Assembly: GCA_023417815.1 (NCBI GenBank)
Contig: JAEZEI010000040.1
Location: 1-42,784 of the forward strand
Direction: 5' to 3'
Origin: Bacteroidota bacterium
Lineage (GTDB): Bacteria > Bacteroidota > Bacteroidia > Chitinophagales > Chitinophagaceae
DNA: 42,784 nt
Notes under the pieces: generated by a model
The model's input: the letters and a program-made list of their open reading frames with translations, nothing else
Told to the model about the DNA's origin: nothing
Database searches by the model: none
Shown: piece after piece, positions 23,569-32,547 of the stretch
How positions within the stretch are numbered: the stretch's first letter is position 1
How the letters are laid out: each line of letters opens with the position of its first letter
Position numbers and translations under genes: made by a program

Positions 23569-25368
23569 TTAAATAAGAACCCTTAAAACGAAGGTTGACC
23601 TATTTTGAATTACCCTTACAAAATAGACACCTGACAATCCAACCGGCAATGAATAATTATAACCCATCGCCGGATTTATTACACCAACCGCTATTTTGCG
23701 GCCCAGTGCATCGGTAACTTCAAAACTGACAGGTTTATTGGAAGGTGTTCGAACATAAAGTACCGGGGATGTTCCGCCGTAGATATATGCTGTGAGGTCT
23801 GTTTTGTTCTCCAGTTTTATTACCCGGCTGTATTTTACCTGGCCATCGTTATCAATAGCCTTTATGCGTATAAAATATAGCTTGCCGCCCCTGGCGGGAA
23901 TAGCCGCTGCATAAGTGTTTCGTGGGGTGTTGCGTGCATTGGTGGTATACATTGCCCTGAAATTCTCCGGCAGGCCTTCAGCAATTTCTACAACAAAACC
24001 GGCCTGCTGTACTTCGTTCGCCGTTTCCCATTGAACCCTTATCTCGTTGTTCATTTGTTTAGCGCGTACATCGAGCCATTGTAAGGGTACAATGTTCAGT
24101 CCCTGGAAAGAAGCCACCACGCAGGCGAAGCGGTTGATGCCATATACTTCGTCGGCGGGATTGGGCTGGTCAAAAGCGATCCCCATGGGATCGAAGTTGC
24201 GCGATACGAGAGGGTTGGCCCAGTAGTTCAGCCTGTTACAGTTAAATCCTGAGGCAGCGCACTGGTCGTTATAAGCCAGTATGGTCCGCCAGCGTTTCGT
24301 TGAGGACGCACCCGGAACAAAGGCTGCCTGGTTCACATAGCCATGATGATGCGCGCACGGGGTGTTTGACAGGTCCACATACCTGTCGTGGCGAAGCCCC
24401 ATATTATGTCCCAGCTCGTGCGCCATGGAATAATTACTGACAACGCAATTATAGACTACCACGTTGTATCCCGCACTGGCAGTGTAATTGGTAGAGCTGG
24501 TATTTACATAGCCGATGCCGCATGTTGAAGTGGGGGAGCCAACCACTAACGAAACAAGGTCGGCCTGGAAGGTAGTGCGCATCAACTGCACATTATCCAT
24601 GAAGTCATCTGATCCATTTGCTAAGCGGATAAGATCGGTGCTGGTTGAGCCGGATTCGGTATAGTCTACTTCCGCTGCATGAGCAAGGTTGAAAGTGATG
24701 CCCGGGTTAACGCCCGAATTCACGTTTGCTATGTTCATATTGCTGATGGCTGTGGTAATGGCTGCTTCAATGGAAGCTGTTCCACCCCAGAGTGTTCTCG
24801 CTGAAGGCGTGTACACTACCATGATATTGATAACGACAGGGTTCGCCGTGCAGGGGTTCGCAGCATCGCATACATTATAATGTGCAGAGATCGCACCTTC
24901 TTCAAAAACCATATCCTCCCTGATATCCTGTGTTTCAAAACTTTGGTTATTCACTTCCGCAATGCTGAAAATTTCATCGCTGGTCTGCTGCAGTATATAA
25001 TTGCGGTTGTTGGCAGTGATCATTCCCTGCCAGCGGTTTCGCACTTTCGAAAGCACCACGGAGGAAAGTTCATCCCCATCGATCACGCCGGTATAGGTAA
25101 ACCCACCCGCTGAATGAAACTGCCATGAACGCTCCACAACTTTCTTTGTTGACCCTCCGGGCATCTCCAGGTAAAGATCTCCTGAAGGAGAAAAGCCAGT
25201 TTGCCTGCTGTAGGTAACGGAATGATAATTTTGCCGCAGTCCTTCCGGTATGCGTTCTCCCTGGCTTAGTGCAGACTCATTTACTATGTCGGAAAAATAA
25301 ACGTGCTGGCCAGATGAGGCAAAGGTTAGCAGCAGGCATGCTGCCAGGTAGGTAAGCCGGGCGATCAT
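23569..25368 (-). CDS. Secreted reprolysin-like zinc metalloprotease with T9SS-type tail
   Basis: 599 aa. Signal peptide MIARLTYLAACLLLTFASSGQ; the ATG at 25368 is preferred to one 15 codons upstream because it places the leader at the N-terminus. A propeptide-like region (about 20-180) is followed by a metallopeptidase domain with the HExxHxxGxxHD site HELGHNMGLRHD near residue 315, as in reprolysin/M12B metzincins. A fibronectin-like segment precedes a C-terminal about 70 residues (FEVTDALGRKIAVGV, LPVGLSGVYFVRVIQN) that resemble the type-A T9SS sorting domain. Expected to act outside the cell. Confidence 0.88.
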   Translation of the reverse strand: MIARLTYLAACLLLTFASSGQHVYFSDIVNESALSQGERIPEGLRQNYHSVTYSRQTGFSPSGDLYLEMPGGSTKKVVERSWQFHSAGGFTYTGVIDGDELSSVVLSKVRNRWQGMITANNRNYILQQTSDEIFSIAEVNNQSFETQDIREDMVFEEGAISAHYNVCDAANPCTANPVVINIMVVYTPSARTLWGGTASIEAAITTAISNMNIANVNSGVNPGITFNLAHAAEVDYTESGSTSTDLIRLANGSDDFMDNVQLMRTTFQADLVSLVVGSPTSTCGIGYVNTSSTNYTASAGYNVVVYNCVVSNYSMAHELGHNMGLRHDRYVDLSNTPCAHHHGYVNQAAFVPGASSTKRWRTILAYNDQCAASGFNCNRLNYWANPLVSRNFDPMGIAFDQPNPADEVYGINRFACVVASFQGLNIVPLQWLDVRAKQMNNEIRVQWETANEVQQAGFVVEIAEGLPENFRAMYTTNARNTPRNTYAAAIPARGGKLYFIRIKAIDNDGQVKYSRVIKLENKTDLTAYIYGGTSPVLYVRTPSNKPVSFEVTDALGRKIAVGVINPAMGYNYSLPVGLSGVYFVRVIQNRSTFVLRVLI

Positions 25369-25427
25369 AAAAGTGTTTGGAAAAGTAAGGTAATACTTTC
25401 CTTCGGGAACCATTATTTTCCAGGTGC

Positions 25428-26042
25428 TTATTTCAGCCGAAGTTTCATCTCTTTTGCAATGGCGTGAGAACCAGCATCTTCGCGCATCTCGAGCTGGCGG
25501 ATGATATTCTCCTGGTCTGCAGCATGGTGGTTCTGGCTAAGCTTGAAGACATTCTCGATCGATTCAACCTTTATTTGAAAGCATACCACGGCAACAGAAA
25601 GCCTTTTTACATAATCGTCCGGGAGGTTCTCAAAAGAAGAGGGTTTTCCCGGGCCTTCATATTTGTCGGTGATCTTTTTCAGTGCAGCACGGGTGCGTTC
25701 ATCGTCGTCGTAAAATGTGAGCTTCCCTTTTGCATACACATTCATATAATTCCACGTACTTCCACCAGGCTCTTCATACCATGATGCACTTACATAACAA
25801 TGCGGTCCATGAAAGATCGCTACAACGCCAGGGTTTTTCATAAAGGCCTTATGATGATCCGTATTTCGCATCATATGTCCTTCGAAGATCATTCCATCTC
25901 CTGTTTCTTCTATGATCAGCGGGATCTGGGTAAAAGCAGGATAGGGATCATCATTGGAAACCAGGGTCGCGAAATTATGCTCCCGCATAAAAGCTTTTAC
26001 GGTCTCTTCATTATGTTCAGTGAAATAGGGAAGCCTGTACAT
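25428..26042 (-). CDS. PaiB-like FMN-binding split-barrel protein in the kynurenine operon
   Basis: 204 aa with the PaiB/FMN-binding signature order: YRLPYFTEHNEETVKAFM, FATLVSNDDPYPAFTQIPL, FEGHMMRNTDHHKAF, VVAIFHGPHCYVSASWY, PGGSTWNYMNVYAKG and the C-terminal SQNHHAADQENI. In B. subtilis PaiB is described as a negative regulator; biochemically the family is a flavin-binding split barrel. Its start codon overlaps the kmo stop by 1 bp, so it is the last gene of the kynurenine operon. A regulatory or flavin-related auxiliary role is possible. Confidence 0.88.
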   Translation of the reverse strand: MYRLPYFTEHNEETVKAFMREHNFATLVSNDDPYPAFTQIPLIIEETGDGMIFEGHMMRNTDHHKAFMKNPGVVAIFHGPHCYVSASWYEEPGGSTWNYMNVYAKGKLTFYDDDERTRAALKKITDKYEGPGKPSSFENLPDDYVKRLSVAVVCFQIKVESIENVFKLSQNHHAADQENIIRQLEMREDAGSHAIAKEMKLRLK

Positions 26043-27391
26043 CAGTTATATTTTAAGGAAGCTTTGGATACCTCTTCTAGCATCAGGGAGTGCACTTCGG
26101 GCTTGTCCCACTTTTCATCGATCCCCTCCATGTTCATCACCTTCTTCATGATCTCCTCCTGTATAATACTGTTCTGTAATGCAGTGCTGTAGCGAAGTTG
26201 CGGAGAAAACGTTACCTGTGAATAGGCAGGGATCCATTTACCGGGATTAGCTTTCGCGAAACCTGCCTCTATTTTTTTCTGCAGCAGGAATTTCGGATCA
26301 GCAACCCTGTCGCGCATTTCCACGAAATTATTGAGTGCAAGATCTGCTATCGCATCAGCATCGGGCTTTCGCAGCGTTTCGAATTCCGCGAACAATCCTT
26401 CCCAGTCCTCACCGTGTTTTTCCATCAGTTCATTAAGTACATAGCAATCTTCGAATCCCGCGTTCATGCCCTGCCCGAAGAAGGGAACGATGGCATGTGC
26501 AGCATCACCGATCAGTGCAAACTTTCCATCCCTTCTCCATGGGAAACATTTTACCGTTACCAGTGATGAAGTCGGATTATGAAAGAAATCATGCTCGAGT
26601 GTTGGCATCAGCGCCGAAGCATCGGCGAAGGTTTCATTGAAAAACTTCCTGGTTTTTTCCGGGGTATCAAGGCTCTCAAAGGAGGGATCTCCTTCAAAAG
26701 GAAAGAATAATGTGCAGGTAAAACTGCCATCCACATTGGGGAGCGCTATCAGCATATAATTCCCCCTGGGCCATATATGCAGTGCATTCTTTTCGATCTT
26801 AAAACTCCCGTTCTCTCCTGCAGGAATATTCAGTTCTTTATAACCAAAGTCAATATAGTATTGCTGGTACTGGAACCTGTCGTGCTGCAACTGGTGCGCA
26901 AGCCTGGCGGCGGAATAAGCGCCATCACTTCCGAAGATCACATCGGCTTTAACGGCTTCTCCTCCTGCGAAATGCATGGTATTCGTATTCCAGTCGATAT
27001 TATCCAGCCTGTGATTAAAAAGAATTGTTACGCCATGCTCTTCCGCGAGGTCCATCAGCCTGCAATTCAGTTCGCCGCGCGAAACGGAATTTATGTACTG
27101 CCCTTCCAGACCATAAGGCTGGTATGCAGAAGATCCATCCGCATTGTGAAGGTAACGGCCATGCATAGGGATAGCGATCTCCCTTATGGAATCCATGATG
27201 CCCACTGCCTCCAGTGCCCGGATGCCCCGGTCGCTAAGGGCAAGGTTGATACTTCTTCCTGCAGCCACATTACCTTTCCGCATATCCGGTCTTCTTTCAT
27301 ATAGTGTAACCTTATGTCCCTTACGCGACAGGAAAATAGCGAGCAGCGAACCTACAAGACCTGCCCCTGCAATGGCGATATTCTTTTTCAT
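26042..27391 (-). CDS. kmo: Kynurenine 3-monooxygenase
   Basis: FAD-dependent hydroxylase converting L-kynurenine to 3-hydroxykynurenine with NADPH and O2. 449 aa: N-terminal FAD-binding GAGLVGSLLAIFLSRKGHKV (G9, G11, G14), the arginine-rich RRPDMRKGNVAAGRSINLAL typical of KMO, and the second FAD motif IGDAAHAIVPFFGQGMNAG around 290-312. C-terminal membrane anchoring as in the human enzyme is not obvious. It sits 2 bp after kynU and 1 bp overlaps the PaiB-like gene. Confidence 0.94.
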   Translation of the reverse strand: MKKNIAIAGAGLVGSLLAIFLSRKGHKVTLYERRPDMRKGNVAAGRSINLALSDRGIRALEAVGIMDSIREIAIPMHGRYLHNADGSSAYQPYGLEGQYINSVSRGELNCRLMDLAEEHGVTILFNHRLDNIDWNTNTMHFAGGEAVKADVIFGSDGAYSAARLAHQLQHDRFQYQQYYIDFGYKELNIPAGENGSFKIEKNALHIWPRGNYMLIALPNVDGSFTCTLFFPFEGDPSFESLDTPEKTRKFFNETFADASALMPTLEHDFFHNPTSSLVTVKCFPWRRDGKFALIGDAAHAIVPFFGQGMNAGFEDCYVLNELMEKHGEDWEGLFAEFETLRKPDADAIADLALNNFVEMRDRVADPKFLLQKKIEAGFAKANPGKWIPAYSQVTFSPQLRYSTALQNSIIQEEIMKKVMNMEGIDEKWDKPEVHSLMLEEVSKASLKYN

Positions 27392-27393
27392 CC

Positions 27394-28677
27394 TCAGTGG
27401 TGTTTAGCGTAAATCACCTGCCAGATTACCTGGCCCAGATCATATATGTCTGTGAAAGAATTATAGAGGGGAACAGGCGCAACGCGGATAACGTCCGGTT
27501 CACGCCAGTCGGCGATCACACCGTTCTTCTTCAGGGTTTCAAAGATCTCCTTACCGCTTTCCAGCATCTGCATACTTACCTGGCAGCCATGTTTGTCTTC
27601 TCCCGATGGCGTGATCACCCTGATGATCTTATGGTCTGCACGGTTATTGATATCCTCCAATATGTACAACAGGTATGCGCTCAGGTCTTTTCCTTTTTTA
27701 AAGATCTTATCCGCACCTGCTTCTCTGAAAATTTCCAGTGAAGCATAATGCGCAGCCATGCTCAGCACGGGGGCATTACTAAGTTGCCATGATTCGGCAG
27801 ATGGTATCGGGTCGAAATTCCTTTCCATTAAAAACCTTCTTTCTTTATTATGTCCCCACCAACCAGCCAGGCGGAAGAGGTCCTTTCTTTCATGGTGTTT
27901 CTGGTGAACGAATGCCCCTGCAACCCCGCCCGGCCCGCTGTTCAGGTATTTATAGCTGCACCAGCAAGCAAAGTCTACATCCCAGTCGTGCATCTCCAGT
28001 GCAACATTTCCTGCAGCATGAGCGAGGTCGAAGCCGCATATCGCTCCTGCATTATGCGCGGCCGCAGCGATCCGTTTCATATCATACACACGCCCGCTGT
28101 AATAATTCACACCACCTATGATCACCACAGCCAGTTCACCGGCATGCTTCTCAATGGCTGTAATTATTTCCTCATCGGTTGGAGAGCTGCCATCTGCGGC
28201 AGCAACTTCAATTAAAACATCTTTTGGATCAAGTCCGTGGAGTTCTGCCTGCGAGGTAATTGCATACTGGTCGGAAGGAAAGGCTTTCGTTTCGCAGAGG
28301 ATCTTAAAGCGTTTTTTATCCGGACGATAGAATGAGGCCATCAGCAGGTGAAGGTTGACCGTTAGCTGGTTCATCACAACGATCTCGGAAGGAAGTGCGC
28401 CGATGATCGGGGCGAGCAGTTCGGGGAAATGCTCATGGTAGCTCACCCATGGTTTCCTTGCATGAAGATGGCCTTCAACGCCATAATTGGCCCAGTCTTC
28501 AAGTTCATTCAGTACATGATCCTGCGTGGTGCGTGGCTGCAGCCCAAGCGAATTTCCCGTGAGGTAAATGCACTCTTTTCCATTCACATATGGTATATAG
28601 AATTTTTCGCGGAACGACCTTAGCGGATCCTGTTCATCAAGTTGTTTTGCAAATTCTGCTGTATTCTGAAAATTCAT
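27394..28677 (-). CDS. kynU: Kynureninase
   Basis: PLP enzyme cleaving 3-hydroxykynurenine (or kynurenine) to 3-hydroxyanthranilate and alanine. 427 aa. Family features: YLTGNSLGLQPR, ANYGVEGHLHARKPWVSYHE, MNQLTVNLHLLMASFY, GFDLAHAAGNV and the PLP lysine in CSYKYLNSGPGGVAG near residue 240. The chain ends in the usual small domain (DWREPDVIRVAPVPLYNSF). Its start codon overlaps the ridA-like stop by 1 bp, so the genes are tightly coupled. Confidence 0.95.
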   Translation of the reverse strand: MNFQNTAEFAKQLDEQDPLRSFREKFYIPYVNGKECIYLTGNSLGLQPRTTQDHVLNELEDWANYGVEGHLHARKPWVSYHEHFPELLAPIIGALPSEIVVMNQLTVNLHLLMASFYRPDKKRFKILCETKAFPSDQYAITSQAELHGLDPKDVLIEVAAADGSSPTDEEIITAIEKHAGELAVVIIGGVNYYSGRVYDMKRIAAAAHNAGAICGFDLAHAAGNVALEMHDWDVDFACWCSYKYLNSGPGGVAGAFVHQKHHERKDLFRLAGWWGHNKERRFLMERNFDPIPSAESWQLSNAPVLSMAAHYASLEIFREAGADKIFKKGKDLSAYLLYILEDINNRADHKIIRVITPSGEDKHGCQVSMQMLESGKEIFETLKKNGVIADWREPDVIRVAPVPLYNSFTDIYDLGQVIWQVIYAKHH

Positions 28678-29093
28678 TAGTCTATTGTTGCGATCACTTT
28701 TAATTCAATTGAAATTGGAGTTGGCAGGCTTAGTACTTCCACCGTGGTTCTGCACGCCTGCACACCGGAAAAATATTCTGCGTATATCTTATTGTATTCA
28801 GCAAAATCATTTTTCATGTCGGTAAGGAATACGGTAACGTCAACGATCCTATCCCACGAGCTGCCGCTGGCTTCAAGCACTGCTTTCACATTCCTGAAAA
28901 CTGAATGACATTCTGCTGCAATATCATGTTCGAGGATGTTTCCATCAGTATCCTGTTTCAGGCCCGGTATGCTGTTGTCTTCAGCATTGCGAGGACCTAT
29001 CCCTGAAAGAAAGAGCAGGTTACCAACCCTCCTGGCGTGGGGATATGCGCCCAGTGGCTTGGCTGCTTTATCGGTATGAATGATCTTATCCAT
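28677..29093 (-). CDS. RidA-family protein, probable 2-aminomuconate deaminase
   Basis: 138 aa YjgF/RidA fold: IIHTDKAAKPLGAYPHARRV, GNLLFLSGIGPRN, and the C-terminal RTTVEVLSLPTPISIELKVI with the conserved substrate-binding Arg. In Pseudomonas 2-nitrobenzoate and aminophenol pathways a RidA-type protein is the 2-aminomuconate deaminase. Its position between the semialdehyde dehydrogenase and kynU argues for that reaction here rather than generic enamine clearance. The ATG at 29093 (1-bp overlap with the dehydrogenase stop) is preferred to one 18 codons upstream inside that gene. Confidence 0.85.
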   Translation of the reverse strand: MDKIIHTDKAAKPLGAYPHARRVGNLLFLSGIGPRNAEDNSIPGLKQDTDGNILEHDIAAECHSVFRNVKAVLEASGSSWDRIVDVTVFLTDMKNDFAEYNKIYAEYFSGVQACRTTVEVLSLPTPISIELKVIATID

Positions 29094-30547
29094 CAGTATT
29101 CTATGCAAACATTTTTCGGTTCCGTAAAAAATCGCAGGGCTTCCCACCCGCCTTCGCGGCCCACACCGCTGTTCTTCATTCCGCCAAAGGCAGTGCGAAG
29201 ATCACGGCGCAGCCAGCAGTTCACCCAGATGATCCCTGCTTCAATTTCATTTGCCATCCTGGTGGCCTTTGAAATATCCTGGGTCCATATGGATGCTGCA
29301 AGACCATACTCACATGCATTTGCAAGTTTCAATGCTTCATCTATATCGCTGAAACGTTGCAAGGTTACTACGGGCCCGAATATCTCTTCCATATTTGTAT
29401 CACAGGAGGGGCCGAGGCCTTCAATTACTGTGGGTTCAATATAGAAGCCGTTCTCAAAACCGGTTACGTTAACCGGCTTACCACCAGTAAGTATCTTTCC
29501 CCCTTCTTTGACCGCCTTATCGATGCAGCCGAGTATCTTATCATAATGTTGTTTGCTTACAATTGCTCCCTGCTTTGATGATTCATCGAGCGGATGTCCA
29601 ACCTTCATCTCTGAGGTCTTCTTTACAAATTCATCACGGAATCTTTCATAAATGGAATCCTCAATGATGATCCTGCTGCCGCATAAACAGATCTGTCCCT
29701 GGTTGGCAAAGGAAGATTGCAATGTAGTGCGCATCATCTTCTCCCAGTTGCAATCAGCGAAGATCACGTTCGGGTTCTTTCCTCCCAATTCAAGGGAAAG
29801 TTTTTTGAACATGGGCGCTGCAATGGCGGCGATGGTGCTGCCGGCTCGTGTGCTTCCGGTAAACGAGATGGCTTTGATCTTTGGATGCCTCACGATCGCT
29901 TCACCGCATGAAGGACCTGTACCATGTAAAATATTTAAAACACCGTCGGGCAATCCTGCTTCTTTGCAAATCCTCCCAAGAAGGAATGCTGATACAGGAG
30001 TTACTTCGCTTGGCTTTGCGATAACGCAATTTCCTGCGGCCAGCGCAGGAGCTATCTTCCAGGTAAATAAATATAGGGGAAGGTTCCATGGTGAAATGCA
30101 GCCAACAATACCTATAGGTTTACGAAGGGTATAGTTCACCCCGGTGTTTTCCATCATATGGCTCTCACTCGCAAAATGCATAATACCGGTTGCGAAAAAG
30201 CGAAAATTCGATGATGCGCGTGGAATATCCACTTTTCGGCTAAGCCAGAGTGGTTTGCCGTTGTCGCGGCTTTCTGCTTCTGCAAGCAGGTCAAGATTTT
30301 CATCGATGATGGAAGCGATCCTGTTAAGGATGCTGAAGCGTTCCTCCACCGGCGTATTGCTCCACTGCGCGAAAGCTTTTTCAGCGGCAATTACCGCAAC
30401 ATCCACATCCTTTTCGTTGCTGTCTGGTATATGACCTGCCAGGGCTCCTGAGGCGGGATCAGTATTCTCAATGAATTTCCCGCTTAGAGGCCCGATAAAA
30501 TTTCCACCGATAAAATTTTCAAGGTGATGAGGAACATCCGGTTGCAT
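29093..30547 (-). CDS. 2-aminomuconate 6-semialdehyde dehydrogenase
   Basis: 484 aa aldehyde dehydrogenase. Rossmann part with GIVGCISPWNLPLYLFTWKI and FTGSTRAGSTIA; general base Glu in LELGGKNPN (near 252); catalytic Cys in GQICLCGSR (near 286); EEIFGPVVTLQRF. The ALDH family alone does not fix the substrate, but LCGSR with SGVGREGG resembles the ALDH8/hydroxymuconic-semialdehyde group, and position in the operon with kynU, kmo and ridA indicates oxidation of 2-aminomuconate semialdehyde. It is first in the five-gene minus-strand operon. Confidence 0.9.
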   Translation of the reverse strand: MQPDVPHHLENFIGGNFIGPLSGKFIENTDPASGALAGHIPDSNEKDVDVAVIAAEKAFAQWSNTPVEERFSILNRIASIIDENLDLLAEAESRDNGKPLWLSRKVDIPRASSNFRFFATGIMHFASESHMMENTGVNYTLRKPIGIVGCISPWNLPLYLFTWKIAPALAAGNCVIAKPSEVTPVSAFLLGRICKEAGLPDGVLNILHGTGPSCGEAIVRHPKIKAISFTGSTRAGSTIAAIAAPMFKKLSLELGGKNPNVIFADCNWEKMMRTTLQSSFANQGQICLCGSRIIIEDSIYERFRDEFVKKTSEMKVGHPLDESSKQGAIVSKQHYDKILGCIDKAVKEGGKILTGGKPVNVTGFENGFYIEPTVIEGLGPSCDTNMEEIFGPVVTLQRFSDIDEALKLANACEYGLAASIWTQDISKATRMANEIEAGIIWVNCWLRRDLRTAFGGMKNSGVGREGGWEALRFFTEPKNVCIEY

Positions 30548-30606
30548 CCGTTAAAGGTAGTAAATAGAAAAAATTGCTGTAAATTTCTGTCTCTAAATCT
30601 ATTACC
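30548..30606. promoter_or_regulatory. Divergent promoter region of the kynurenine cluster
   Basis: Only 59 bp separate the start of the dehydrogenase operon (minus) from the 3-hydroxyanthranilate dioxygenase gene (plus). On the minus strand TACCTTTA (30552-30559), one mismatch to TAnnTTTG, lies 4 nt before the dehydrogenase ATG. On the plus strand TAAATTTC near 30580-30587 is a weak counterpart. No operator palindrome is evident. Confidence 0.4.
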
Positions 30607-31131
30607 ATGGCAATTGCAGCACCATTCAACCTGAAGAAATGGATCGATGAAAACAGGGCCCTGTTAAAGCCGCCTGTTGGCAACCAGTGTGTTTATAAGG
30701 ATGCGGAGAATTTCATCGTAATGGTGGTAGGCGGTCCGAATTCGCGCAAGGATTATCATTATAATGAAAGTGAAGAATTGTATTACCAGGTTGAAGGGGA
30801 TATCGTGGTCAAGATCATAGAAGACGGGAAGCCCCGCGATATACATATTAAAGAAGGGGAGATGTTCCTATTGCCACCGAAGACACCACATTCCCCGCAG
30901 CGCGGAGAGAATACAGTGGGATTGGTGATCGAGAAAGTCCGTGAATCGGAGGAAGACGGATTTTTGTGGTTCTGCGAGAATTGCGGAAATAAATTATATG
31001 AGGAGAAGTTGCACGTATCCGACATCGTTAAACAGCTTCCACCCGTTATGGAAGGTTTTTATGCCTCGGAGGAAAGACGCACCTGCGATAAATGCGGCGC
31101 GGTGATGTCGCCCCCGGTACGAAAAGGATAG
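30607..31131 (+). CDS. 3-hydroxyanthranilate 3,4-dioxygenase
   Basis: Cupin Fe(II) enzyme opening the ring of 3-hydroxyanthranilate to 2-amino-3-carboxymuconate semialdehyde. 174 aa. Iron ligands H51 and E57 (HYNESEELYYQVEG) and H95 (PPKTPHSPQR). The bacterial-type C-terminal rubredoxin-like second iron site is complete: C123/C126 (CENC) and C160/C163 (CDKC). Known gene names for the family are haaO/nbaC. It is divergent from the dehydrogenase operon and now separated from ACMSD by a 1.8-kb repeat/transposase island. Confidence 0.95.
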   Translation: MAIAAPFNLKKWIDENRALLKPPVGNQCVYKDAENFIVMVVGGPNSRKDYHYNESEELYYQVEGDIVVKIIEDGKPRDIHIKEGEMFLLPPKTPHSPQRGENTVGLVIEKVRESEEDGFLWFCENCGNKLYEEKLHVSDIVKQLPPVMEGFYASEERRTCDKCGAVMSPPVRKG

Positions 31132-31139
31132 ATTTCAAT

Positions 31140-31414
31140 AAATGGTGTCGCCCCTCCGGGGCTTAAATTTTCTTTGTAACCGGTCATTCTATTAAGATGC
31201 AGCACCGTAGGTGCGGCATTGAGGAAGCGATTGGCAATGGAATCACAAATACCTGCAGTTATATACAACATGGGTCTTAGCTGTACGAAAGGATAAATGT
31301 TATAAATGGTGTCGCCCTACGGGGCTTAAATTTTCCTATTTAACCCGTCATTCTATTACGATGTCGCACCTACGGTGCTGCGTTGTGGAAGCGATTGACA
31401 ATGGAATCACAAAT
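31140..31414. repeat. Two copies of a REP-like double-hairpin unit
   Basis: Two similar units of about 110 bp start 164 bp apart. Each has a GCCC-type hairpin (31150-31162 GCCCCTCCGGGGC; 31314-31325 GCCCTACGGGGC), the spacer TTAAATTTTC and CCGTCATTCTATTA, a GCACC-type hairpin (31202-31214 GCACCGTAGGTGC; 31366-31378 GCACCTACGGTGC), then GAAGCGATTG and CAATGGAATCACAAAT. The second hairpins differ only by orientation of the loop. Confidence 0.8.
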
Positions 31415-31469
31415 CCCATCACAAGGATTTCGATTGATCAGTTTAACAACTGGGGATTAACCCTAATAC

Positions 31470-31935
31470 AAAGGGATCAAATCGTGTCAATCAAGCTCCG
31501 TAGGAGCGACATGTTAATAGGGACAGCAATCAAATCGTATCAATCGAGCTCCGTAGGAGCGACATGTTAATAGGGACGGTAATCAAATCGTGTCAATCAA
31601 GCTCCGTAGGAGCGACATCTTAATAGGGTCGGCAATCAAATCGTATCAATCAAGCTCCGTAGGAGCGACATCTTAATAGGGACGGCAATCAAATCGTATC
31701 AATCAAGCTCCGTAGGAGCGACATCTTAATAGGAACGGCAATCAAATTGTATCAATCAAGCTCCGTAGGAGCGACATGTTAATAGGGACGGCAATCAAAT
31801 CGTATCAATCAAGCTCCGTAGGAGCGACATGTTAATAGGGACAGCAATCAAATCGTATCAATCAAGCTCCGTTGGAGCGACATCGTAATAGAAGGACATT
31901 ATTATATCCTAATCGAGCTCCGTAGGAGCGACATC
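31470..31935. repeat. Left REP array: nine 53-bp tandem units with GCTCC-GTA-GGAGC hairpin
   Basis: Hairpins GCTCCGTAGGAGC begin at 31495, 31548, 31601, 31654, 31707, 31760, 31813, 31866 and 31917; the first eight are exactly 53 bp apart, the last 51. Each is preceded by AATCAAATCGTATCAATCAA-like sequence and followed by GACAT, TTAATAGG and GACGGC. The unit between hairpins is conserved, not unique, so this is not CRISPR. Copy 8 has GTT in the loop. The array ends 16 bp from the transposase stop codon. Confidence 0.92.
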
Positions 31936-31950
31936 ATAATGAGGCATTTG

Positions 31951-32400
31951 TCAGAAAACATATTTCGCTTCATATTCAACCTGGAATTTTTTAAGGAGCT
32001 CAATGTATTCTTCCTTAAATGTCTTGACTCTGTGATGTTCTTCCTGGTTATTTATATATGCAATTACATTATCAACCTGGGATTGGCCATATGAAAATGC
32101 TGCAAATCCTTCCTGCCATTGAAATTTTCCTCTAATTAATTTCTTATCATTCACCCATCTGGATGAATTGGATTTGATGTCTCTCACTAAACCCGAGATT
32201 GCCATACCTGGCTTCATGCTTAGCAGAATGTGAATATGATCCGGCATGCCACCGATGGCATAAACTTTTTGCTCTTTCACATTTACAATGCTGCATATGA
32301 ATTTATGTAATGAATCCATCCATTTCTTCTCAATCAGATTTTGACGTCCGTGAACCGAAAAGATCACATGCAGATATATTTTCGTATACGTATTTGCCAT
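31951..32400 (-). CDS. REP-associated tyrosine transposase-like protein (Y1/IS200-like)
   Basis: 149 aa HUH single-strand transposase of the Y1_Tnp family. Seen: N-terminal strand YTKIYLHVIFSVHGR, the HUH pair H55/H57 in GGMPDHIHILLSM, GLVRDIKSNSSRWVND, FQWQEGFAAFSYGQSQVD and the candidate nucleophile Y115 in NVIAYINNQEEHH. Length and the EEHHRVKTFKEEYIELL tail are typical of a Bacteroidota group found as single genes without IS ends. Hairpin arrays in opposite orientation flank the gene directly, matching the arrangement of RAYT proteins with the REP sequences they act on. The reading frame is intact. Confidence 0.9.
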   Translation of the reverse strand: MANTYTKIYLHVIFSVHGRQNLIEKKWMDSLHKFICSIVNVKEQKVYAIGGMPDHIHILLSMKPGMAISGLVRDIKSNSSRWVNDKKLIRGKFQWQEGFAAFSYGQSQVDNVIAYINNQEEHHRVKTFKEEYIELLKKFQVEYEAKYVF

Positions 32401-32547
32401 ATTTTTTTATCGAAATGAAATTAATCAGGTAAACCATGCATTGTCCAACCCCTTACGGGTATTTTTTTATTTTTACCCCATAATACACTGGCAGAAACCG
32501 ATAGGGCGGAATTGGGGCATTTAATCAGGGATTAACAATTCATCTCT

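Noticed and set aside
31361..31570. 69-codon open frame (plus strand) within the repeats
   Set aside because: It is made of REP units, which recur in other frames. No coding signal apart from the repeat.
31470..31935. Possible CRISPR array (regular 53-bp period, palindromic core)
   Set aside because: The sequence between hairpins is nearly identical in every unit, so there are no spacers, and no cas genes are nearby. It is a tandem REP array.
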